A DNA stretch of 64,000 nt, taken from assembly GCA_027886185.1 (NCBI GenBank), contig WOAB01000093.1:1550001-1614000 (forward strand). Direction: 5' to 3'. This DNA comes from Rheum nobile. Lineage: Eukaryota; Streptophyta; Magnoliopsida; Caryophyllales; Polygonaceae. The translations under genes were made by a program, and so were the position numbers. Positions 55,356-64,000 of this stretch are shown piece after piece (the stretch's first letter is position 1; each line of letters begins with the position of its first letter). A model generated the notes under the pieces. That model was not told where the DNA came from. It searched no databases and worked only from the letters and a program-made list of their open reading frames with translations.

Positions 55356-57119
55356 GAGTATGTGTAAGAAGATACTATTAGTCTTGGTAAATATGATAGA
55401 TCACGTGAAAATAGATCTTGTTGGAACCTTGACGTTCCCTCTGGTTTTGATGATGATAAACACCATTAGGTTTTACGTTTTATTGTTGTTCCTATGAGTT
55501 TCAGGTTTTATGAAAGGATAAAGGAATAATGGAAAACAATGAAGAAGAGAAAACAGAGAAGCACAATGGAACATTGTGGAAACAAGGAACAGTTCCCACA
55601 CAAACAAATTGGAAATCTAGAAAGCGCGTGGTGTTTATACAAGGAAAGTTCTATTCATGGAAACTCCGCGTCTGAGGAACAACGCGAGAACGCAGAGATG
55701 CCAGCTGTTCCCAGACGGACTCAATTATACAAGGAAACAAGATTTCGTGTCTTACTTGGAGAAGAAGGAGAAAATATTGAGTCTTAGGAAAGTTTATACA
55801 TGGAAACTATATGTTTATCAGCTTTAGTGTTTATTTGGAAACGTAGTTGTTCATAGTTACCATATATGACTATTGTTAGATATTTGGAAATAAGATTTTT
55901 GTTAAACCCTATATATAGATGAGAACTGTCTTGGGAAAAGACATCTCAGTTATTGTCATCCAGAGCTTTTGGGAACTGGGATCGGAAAGCTAAGGCAAGG
56001 TACGGGTAGTTCTTGCTTTGAGCTTTTGTTTTGTTCTTGTGTTGTTTAGAGGTGATTGCACTCAAAGTCTTTAGCCTAGGGTATAGGTGGAGAGAAGACT
56101 TGTGAGATTGTACAACTCTAATAATACAAGTACACGTTTGGGAACTTTGTTGTTACTTTGAATCTTTACTTATTTCCGCTGCCCAGGGAACAGTCACATA
56201 GTTCCTTGTTCAACACACTAACGATTCAACATATCTTCACTTGAGAGGGAGCTTGCTCATTAGTTTAATGAGCAATATAAAATAAATAAAAAATTGTAAA
56301 CAAAACAACATGTTTGAATATCAATTGATGCTCCATTGCCTGTTATGTTTTTGTGGTGAATTCAAATATGACTCGAATTCTTTTTGTGTTGTTCCTCGTA
56401 AAAAAATATGTATCAAATAATGGATTTGGTATAAAAATGCATCCACTCTTTTTACTTGAGCATAAATCTTGGACAAACAAATTGTCAAGCTAATGTATCA
56501 AAATAGGTTAGTGATATGATTCTGCTTACTATTTGTCAAGCATGTTCAGGGGATAAGTGACTGTGTAACAAAAAAGTTATAGCAAATGCATGATCTGGAT
56601 TTCAATCTTATGACTGATATAGTTATTTGTTGTGGACAAACTAAAGCATTTGCGGCATCCATGTTTGCTAGTATGTCCTTCATACCAGACACACCACACA
56701 TATATATGTATGTACTTCTTACATTTCAGCCTTCATAGTTGTTCTAATGGATCAGTTCTTTTAGCATTCCATCTCAACAAATGATCGGGGCGATGAGGTT
56801 ATACTCTTCGACCCTTGTTATGAGGCATATGAGGAGATGATAACTATGGATAGTCATGTACCATCATTTCTTTGATATAAAATTGGAGAAAAGAGAAAAT
56901 GAAAGTCACCTAATAATTTGTATACGTGTGATTTTATAATGATTTCTTGTTGAATCATCTATTTATATATGTGTGTGTTTTTATAATGCTTTCTTATTGA
57001 ATCACACCAAATAGGTTGTGTCAAATGCTTCAAGCAATGCTCTCATGCCAAGCAACAAAACAAAGACCATGTCAAACAACAACACAACATAAAGACCATC
57101 CTAAACAACAACACAAAGA
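55356..57119 (+). repeat. Right copy of the duplicated segment, beginning at the LTR end of element E
   Basis: Matches 26418-27361 from GAGTATGTG to ACACAAAGA and is interrupted at 55419 by a solo LTR. Beyond 57119 the two copies diverge completely: the right one goes on into TRAX-side intergenic DNA, the left one into E gag. Confidence 0.9.
55419..56231 (+). mobile_element. Copia-like solo LTR, 813 bp
   Basis: Absent from the otherwise matching left copy, so its borders are fixed by comparison: TGTTGGAACC...GATTCAACA. The flanks GATCT and TATCT are a 5-bp duplication with one mismatch. TATATATA at 55910-55917. No PBS or interior follows. The TGTTGGAA start and size suit a Ty1/copia LTR, but the lineage is not determined. 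Confidence 0.85.
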
Positions 57120-59268
57120 TGAGCTTACATGTTCATCACAAGCCATCATGTCAACAAATAAGAATATCAAAAAAGAAGCAGAAACCATTCCGAAAGCACC
57201 CACCTTGCCGAGAAGAAAGAACTACCGAGATGATAGCCCATAAGACATCCATATTTATACTCTCTTGCCTAAGGCGGTGCATACCCATTCACAATTTTAA
57301 ATGTTAACACATGACACAGGAAAAAGAAGGTATAACTTTGACCGAAAAAAGAAAAAGAAGGTATAATGACATATGGAAATCCAATTGCAACGTTGCCAAG
57401 CCAATACAATAGGCCACTATGCAGACACAAAACAACAACGTAGAACCGCCATTTAAAAGAAGAGGAAATATTCAAAGTGATGACAACAAGTATAACAACC
57501 TCCTATAATCAGGACACATTATTAACAAAGGTAACGTTGCAACAAGAAACTTAACACACATTAGACCAAACCATGCAAAGTTGAAGGGAATGTAACACCT
57601 AATTTTAGGTATTAAGGATTAGAAGATCGATTATTAGTAAATCATACTTTTTTATATATACAAATTAATAGAGATGTGGTTCAAATTCCTGTATTTTCTA
57701 TTGTTTTAAGTGAAATTCCTTTTTTATTTAAGATTACTTTCTCGCGGAGTCATCACCCATCTTCTTGAAATTTTTTAGCCGTCTTCATCCAAATGTTCTC
57801 TGGTTGCAACTGTTATCGCCAGAAAGGGGGAGATTTGTAAACTAGATGGCGATCAATAGAGAAAAATGAGGTGATTAATGAACTCTAGTAAGCACTTGCG
57901 TTTTCACACGAAGCAAAAACTTTTAAGTGATCTAACCATCAAAGTTGAGTAATTTAAGAGAGTATTTTGCCAAATCTTCAAGAGAACCCATGCCTTACAA
58001 GTACAACCCATTAGTTGACAATACTTCACAAGTAACGAAGTGGTTTTTATACTTGTATATAATCTTGAAAATAAAGAGTGCTTACTTGGGTTAATTATAA
58101 TTATAATTATAATGAGAATGTCGGGCTGAAAAGAGCATTGTTGAGAGAGATGTGAAGGCCCTCGTTGAAATGGAGGCCGAAGTTTTGGCATGTGGAGGAT
58201 AAGGATTGCTATCGAAACAAACTCGTAGCTCATAAAAAAACCACTCAATTTGGTTGTATACCTAATAGCTCTCTTTGCAACATCATCCACGTTGCTCATT
58301 TTGTAGCTTCTAACGGCGTATCTCACAACTTTGACCTTAGTAATAACCTTTTAACGTTTTTGTGTGTGTTTATTGTCTGATTCGATTGATCAAAATCATT
58401 CTACCTTTATATTGAGATAATTTTAACTTATGTATATGTAAACTATTTCCAATATCAACGTCTTCATACATACCTCCGATAGTAATAGCATCCAAAACCT
58501 CTAACACTTGAGCCTAGGAATTTGAACTACAAACCTGCATTTGCAAGACAAACCCAACCGTTACACCAAATATCAATATAACAACTTTAACGAATTACTA
58601 AATTGATTCAGGATCAGGTACAAAGTACTCTTTCGGTACGAAGTACGGACGGATCCAAACCGTTCGTTTTTTTTTTTGAACATTTTTTTTTCGTCCCCTG
58701 ATCATTCTGGAATAGCTTATATAGAAGGTTCACAAACAAACTCTTGTTCATTTATTTGTACACTCAAGTTTACAAATAAACACTAAATATTCAAAGACAT
58801 GTGTTTGAAGATGAACATGTTATATGTGAACCTTACGACACAGAAAATGAACATTTAATACTTAGATGTGAACGTCAATAATTGTTTATTCTAGAACGAT
58901 CAAAGATGGATAAATAAAAAATAATAATTGTTGACCGAAAAAAGAAAGAAAAAAAACTTTGCCGTATTTACGGTTATGTCACCACGTCACTATTTACTTT
59001 TTTTTTTACCTTTTTTAATCTCAATCCTCATTCCCCTTAATTCAAAGGCTCGCTTCTTACTTCTTAGGATTTGTTTGGATAATACATTTATAAAGACATT
59101 TTTATTAATAAATACTTATTTGTAAAAATAGTGTTTGGCAATATTAGTTATAATATTCTTATTTTAAATTTCTTTCCTCTCAATTTCAAATTAAAGTGAT
59201 AGTTTATGAGGCAAATGTATTCCAAGTCACTTCTTACTAAATTAATATCTTAAGAAATCGGTGAACAA
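57120..59268. other. Intergenic region upstream of TRAX
   Basis: AT-rich, with no supported ORF. It contains a possible SINE (58490-58577), poly-T runs near 58665-58695, and the TRAX promoter in the last few hundred bases. Confidence 0.5.
58490..58577 (-). mobile_element. Possible tRNA-derived SINE fragment
   Basis: On the minus strand TGGTGTAACGGTTGGG (58553-58568) resembles a pol III A box, and GTTCAAATTCC (58517-58527) a B box, at about tRNA spacing. No tail or target duplication was confirmed. Confidence 0.35.
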
Positions 59269-62200
59269 ATGATGTATGGAGTTGCGGCCGCGGCAGTATT
59301 CAGCAAGCTCTTCTTCCGCTGCCAATCACTATCCTCAATGGCGTCCAAACCGAAGCCGCGCCTCCATCACTGTATAAAGTTTCTTTCGCTTCTCTCTCTG
59401 TATCCGTTCTCTACAAAACTGTTCCAATTTCAAAACCCTAACCCTATCTAATCGTTTTGGGGGTTCGATTTGCAGTGGCAGAGACGACTTGGCAGAGCGT
59501 TGCGAAGAAGCCGAGGACGATGACTACCAACTCCGCCTTGCGCGAGTCTTTCTCCAAGTACGCTGATTATCTGAATAGCCTTGTAAGCGAGCTCGACTTC
59601 AAAATGTGCCTTTAACTTTTCACTGAAGCGTGGTTCATATGATTTCTGTCTAGTCTGGTTTCATCATGCATTTCGGTGCTGTGGATGATTATGTTGTGCT
59701 TGTGATCCTTAGTTTGTAGAATATGGTCTGGATTTGGAAATAAGCTACGAAAGAAAGTAACGCACGCTGAATGCGTTGTTATGGGGATATGACAAGCATC
59801 ACAATGGCTTGATGAGTTGCTGTAAAGCATTCGGATATCCCTGCATGAACTATGTGCTAGTTTGCTGTTGTTTTTAAGTTGAGACGGCTGTGAATGACTA
59901 GAATGTGAATTAACTAGCTAGGTTGAGATTTAGCTTTTTATGAAAGTGTATTCTCACATTTGTGTTAGAATATACTTCAACAGGGCAGAGGGCAGTGGAT
60001 GCAGTTGTGGGAGAACTTTTTATTTCGATTAGTTATTGAACTCTCGAGGGATATGGTGAAGCGAAATGGTCAACACCCCCCTGTTACATGATTGCTCAAT
60101 CTAAATTCTTTGTAGGCTTTGTTGTGGTTACATACATGATACTTCTCATGATTGCTCAATCTAAATTCTTTGTAGGCTTGGGATTGTGTTTACATAACTT
60201 TACAAGATTTTAGGATACCTTGCAATATGCTGAATGTATTGGCTTAATCGTATTTTTTGTTGCCTCATGCCTTAAGATCTTATCTTCAAAATTTTTGTTT
60301 TTTATGGTAGAATGAAAAACGGGAGAGAGTTGTGAAAGCAAGCAGAGACATCACAATGAATAGCAAAAAGGTCATATTTCAGGTGCACAGGTAACCAGCC
60401 CTTTCTCACCTGTTAGAAAGTAGATTTGGTTTAGATGTTGTTTGAATTTATCAAGCTGTGAACTTCCATGATGCAAAGTGGTTGCTTCACCTGTTCCTAA
60501 TTCCTTGTATAACTTGGGGTGAGCTTCTTGGTATTAAATATTGATGTTATGGGTTGAAATGGTAGTTCTGTGCTTTTATTTTTTGTGAAAGAAAAGTATG
60601 TCTCTGTTACTTTGAATTAGTTTGTATGGACTTAAGTTGATTTTGCATCTCCATGTGGGGTAAGCTTCTTGGTATTAAATATTAATCTTATGGTCGAATT
60701 GGTAGTTCTGTGCTTTTATTTTTTGTGAAAGAAAAGTGTGTCTCTGTTACTTTGAATTAGTCTGTATGGACTTCAGTTGATTTTTCATCTCCATGTGAAG
60801 ATTGGTTTCTAAAAAGTTAAGTTTTGCATTATGCCTTCCCTTTTTCATCCTTCTCTTCCACTGTATTTGCGAGTCATATACTTATGTGCTTCAGTTAATG
60901 TGTTTCACTTGCAATGTCATAATTATTGCATTCTGATACTATGTGCCAACAGAATAGGTAAGGACAACAAAGATGAAGTGCTGGAGAAAGCAGAAAAGGA
61001 TTTAGAAGCTGTGAGAAACCAACATATCTCTCGACTAGTAAAGGAATTAGAAGGAACTGACTTTTGGAAGCTCAGACGAGCATACTCACCAGGGGTAGAG
61101 CCTCTTCATGTTTTAAATTTGTATTTGGAAGTTGGAACCCAATGTTGTGATGGATAAATAGCAACTTCTACTTTTCTGCAGGTGCAAGAATACGTTGAAG
61201 CGGCTACATTTTGCAAGTTCTGCAGGACCGGATCCTTTCTGAAACTAGAGGAGATAAATTCAACATTGTTGCCTCTTAGTGATCCTTCCCTTGAACCGTT
61301 GCAAATAAACATTCTCGACTATCTTTTGGGGGTAAGATCCAAATAAAATCTAGTTTCTGTTTGAAGTTTTATTTGTGCCAGAATTCTATATGAATCTTTT
61401 TTTTGGTTTTGCTATTTTCGTGGCTTGCATTGAAATGTTTCTTGCTCAAAATTAGCTTGCTGATGTGACTGGAGAGCTGATGAGGATGGCAATTAGTCGA
61501 GTTTCAGATGGTGAACTCGAATTTGCACAGAGGATATGCAGATTTGCACGTGATATCCACAGGGAGCTCACATTTCTTGTCCCTGATATGGATGATACCT
61601 ATGATATGAAATCAAAAATGGAGGTAATGCTGCAAAGTGTGATGAAGATAGAAAATGGTAAGTCTCTTGCTATTTTATTTTTGATGCTGCAAATTATGCA
61701 GTATATTTCTTAAGTATATAAAGATTCAGAAGTTCATTCGCTTAACAATCGTATAGAAACAACTTTAATGGAAAAAAAAGTAGGTAGCATAAGAAGGCTA
61801 TCATTGAAGTGGATTATTTAAGAGGCAAGAAGTTTCTCATGCAAATAATAACTATGTAGACGATGCTATACCATTTTGTATGTTTCTTGTGCATGGTCTT
61901 TTTGTTCATATAACATGTGAAAGGGACGATAGAAGTTCCTACCCTGTACGAGTTGAGAGGCTGATATTTGATTCATAAAAATGGAAGTGCACTTGCTGGT
62001 TTTGCTAGTATTAAACTATGAACTATAAATCATCGGTAAACAGAGTGCATATGTTTTTGGCAATTGTTATCTTTCTAGAGTATGATGGCTTGATTACATT
62101 GATGTAACTGTACATATATTGAAAGCTAAACAATCTCCATTCTGTCAATTGTCTATCAGAGTCAAAACCACTGCAAAGCAGCAAGAAACTTGTGAAGCTA

Positions 62201-62372
62201 AATATGATGATATACCTTCTTTCCGAACCTCTGATGATAAGTTGCTTATCCTAAATTTGTTTGTAATGTAGCTTGTTTTAGTGTCCATGTACGAGGATCA
62301 GAATATATTCCTTTGCTGGGTTCAAGTGATCCAAACTACTCGCTGATGGGGGTGCAAGACATTGACTTGTGA
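59269..62372 (+). CDS. TRAX: Translin-associated factor X (TRAX)
   Basis: Seven exons join in phase: 59269-59371, 59476-59582, 60311-60390, 60953-61094, 61182-61331, 61456-61657 and 62272-62372, giving 294 residues. TRAX pairs with translin in the C3PO ring, an RNA endonuclease. Conserved blocks: FSKYADYLN, RERVVKASRDITMNSKK, KELEGTDFWKLRRAYSPG, VQEYVEAATF (145-154), LEPLQINILDYLLG (to 194), LTGELMRMAI, and SVHVRGSEYIP near the end. Residues E147, E150 and D190 correspond to the catalytic acids I recall for animal TRAX, so the nuclease site looks intact. An alternative ATG at 59338 (MASKPKPRLHH) is in frame and would give 271 residues; the extra 23 are Ala-, Phe- and Ser-rich with few acidic residues and could be a targeting sequence. 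The gene points away from GEK1. Confidence 0.95.
60087..60179 (+). repeat. Tandem 60-bp duplication in TRAX intron 2
   Basis: A 33-bp block (CATGATTGCTCAATCTAAAT and onward) occurs at 60087-60119 and again at 60147-60179, without visible mismatch. Confidence 0.9.
60516..60797 (+). repeat. Tandem 141-bp duplication in TRAX intron 3
   Basis: Units 60516-60656 and 60657-60797 align over their whole length with about ten differences. Confidence 0.92.
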
Positions 62373-62580
62373 GGTTATCGTACGTCCTATCCATCTCTAT
62401 TTGTCTTACCTAAGTTTTTCCGGTGCAGCTGTTTCCGGTCTGGAGTGATAAAACCTGACTTGCCTTTTTTTTTATTTATAGGTACCGAGTACTCCAATAT
62501 CTGAGGAGTGTTGTCAAAGCATTGGAAGTCTTGATTGTGAAGTATGGCCTTGACAGCAACATGCAGCCTTACTTTTGGTA
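62373..62580 (+). other. 3' untranslated region of TRAX, possibly spliced
   Basis: A GTACGT donor-like site follows the stop by a few bases (about 62380), and TTTATTTATAG at about 62472-62482 is a good acceptor. The next stretch is open for about 32 codons to 62581. It may be a 3' UTR intron or an alternative C-terminal exon. Confidence 0.4.
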
Positions 62581-63430
62581 AACAAGTATCTAGCGCAAGT
62601 TGAACTTGTAACAGTAAATTTTCAACTTTATCATGGGATAATTTATGATACTAGTTTTAAGTGATGCTGGTTTTAACTTTTAAGTGGATATACTTGGAAA
62701 ATTGGTGGAAATATGGTTAACTGGATACCTTTTGAGCATGCCAATGTTTGATCGGAGGAAGTAACAGATTTCATAGCTGTTTAATTACGCCATCTGCAGA
62801 GCTCTTTTTGCTTTGAACTTCCTAACAGAAGTGAACAATAGCAACTAAACGTGAGATATACTATGGTGATGCAGCAATCCGCACCAGTTCTTGCTTTTGG
62901 GTAAGCTGTGGAATCATGGCCGATAACCATTCGGAGTCGTATAATTCTATGATCCAAAATTCAGCACAGCCTCGTCATATTACCACTAACTAGGCCATTG
63001 TGAGATGACATAATTGTAACCTATGTAGTTCATCTGCTAACAATTATATCTTCTTGTCTAGGAAACAGTATGCTTTTTTTTCTTCACAAAATTCATCCCT
63101 CTATTGTTACTAAATATCATAATACTGTCAATTTTAATGGATATTATGATAGATTTTTTTACTAAAAAATCCCTATCCTAATCATTTTTGCTAACATACT
63201 AGGATCCATGCAGGATCAAACATACCCAAAATAATGGCTAGTAAGAGTGGACAGTCACAGATGTATTTGCAGCATACAGTTGGACACGTCAATTATGTTT
63301 CATGTATATCTGTCACAATATTGTCCATTAATTGGGTTTTAGTATATCCATATATAAGGTAAACATTTCGTTGACTGATGACATCCATGACAACAAGGTC
63401 ATAGGTTCCAATCTCCGTTCATAGGAGTAA
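62581..63430. other. Downstream flank of TRAX
   Basis: No gene seen. A B-box-like GGTTCCAATCTCC at about 63404 is too isolated to call a SINE. Confidence 0.45.
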
Positions 63431-63815
63431 TAGTGTATGTTTGACAACCGGTTATTGACTAAAAGAGAAGGGAGGGAAAATGTGAAAAACTAAAAGAAGG
63501 AAAGGGAATGGAGAGGACATGAGGTGAAGGGAGAGGATTTTAATTTTCCTTTGTTTGGATAGAGGGATTAGGAGGGAGGATAGTATAGTAAAACTAACTA
63601 TATTTATTTGATCTCTTTGTAATTTTGAAGCTTTTATTTGTATTTTCCACCCAAATCCCATCCTTTTGTGATGATCAATACCCCTCCGATCCCCCTTCTA
63701 CTTTCCCCTACGATCTTCTTCTCCTGTTTAAAACAAATCAACACAATATAATTTACTTCCCTTATTTCCTTTCCTTATAAACTCCCTCAAAGCTCTCCAA
63801 CCAAACATAACTTAT
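63431..63815. mobile_element. Possible fold-back element (MITE-like)
   Basis: The left half (63465-63590) is almost purely purine-rich and the right half (63655-63800) pyrimidine-rich on the same strand. The ends TGTATGTTTGACAA and CCAACCAAACATAA are roughly complementary. No clear target duplication was found. Confidence 0.35.
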
Positions 63816-64000
63816 AGGGTTCCTTTGGTTTTAGCTTATAGAAACGGTAAGAAAAATGCTATAAATCTAGTCAATTTTCACACTATAATACATCAATCAA
63901 AATTTTCATCTTGGCTTGAGTCTCTAAAATTTGTGTGTCCAGGAAATGGAGAAACAAATACCTTTATTATATTGGTGAAAGAAAATGATTTTATCATTTG

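Noticed and set aside
55539..55787. 82-codon ORF
   Set aside because: Lies inside the copia-like solo LTR and has no recognisable domain.
57598..57640. TGTAACACCTAATTTTAGG resembles the start of a Tekay-type LTR
   Set aside because: No matching end, duplication, PBS or further similarity to the LTRs in the window was found; probably chance or a remnant too short to support.
63395..63425. B-box-like GGTTCCAATCTCC suggesting a SINE
   Set aside because: No A box at the correct distance, no tail and no target duplication were seen.

Overview
The window is a gene-poor, retrotransposon-rich piece of a plant nuclear genome. The three recognisable host genes have many introns and eudicot-like sequence, and nearly everything else is LTR retrotransposon in layers. 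The species cannot be named from the sequence. From memory, the three host genes match Arabidopsis AT2G03810 (gar2-like protein), AT2G03800 (GEK1) and AT2G03780 (TRAX). That would be conserved local gene order, stretched here by about 38 kb of transposons between GEK1 and TRAX.

Layout. 1-5783: element A, a non-autonomous Tekay-like LTR element on the minus strand, cut by the window edge. It sits inside element B (5784-12184, minus), a decayed Tat-lineage Ty3/gypsy element. 12913-16400: gar2-like gene (minus). 17839-20963: GEK1 D-aminoacyl-tRNA deacylase (minus, nine exons resolved). 21522-26214: element D, a Tat-type element (plus, TSD ATAGG) with no gag or pol. Its interior holds a 50-bp hairpin tandem array and an intron-containing gene on the antisense strand.

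27362-55355: element E, a decayed gypsy gag gene with one remaining LTR. It was hit by a Tekay-type solo LTR (27567-29950, TSD CCTGT) and by a full Tekay chromovirus G (31056-53613, TSD CCATC). G's left LTR was in turn hit by an 11.6-kb Athila-type element F (32731-44324, TSD AAAAC). About 945 bp of sequence flanks E on both sides. The left copy still contains the uninterrupted target site and the right copy begins exactly at E's LTR end, so filled and empty versions of one insertion site lie side by side. The right copy also carries an 813-bp copia-like solo LTR (55419-56231).

59269-62372: TRAX (plus, seven exons resolved), then a noncoding flank to the window end.

The host genes are housekeeping-type: tRNA proofreading (GEK1), RNA processing with translin (TRAX), and an acidic protein of unknown role. 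The transposons form at least four insertion layers. Most of the premature stops I looked at in them are single C-to-T or G-to-A transitions, as expected from decay of methylated cytosine. The most unusual signals are the paired GC-rich motifs scattered through LTR, gag, pol and 3' region of F, covarying GAAA-loop hairpins in F's 3' region, a GC-rich 12-mer array around the TATA box of the Tekay LTRs, an acidic ORF upstream of gag in G, and the antisense gene of D.
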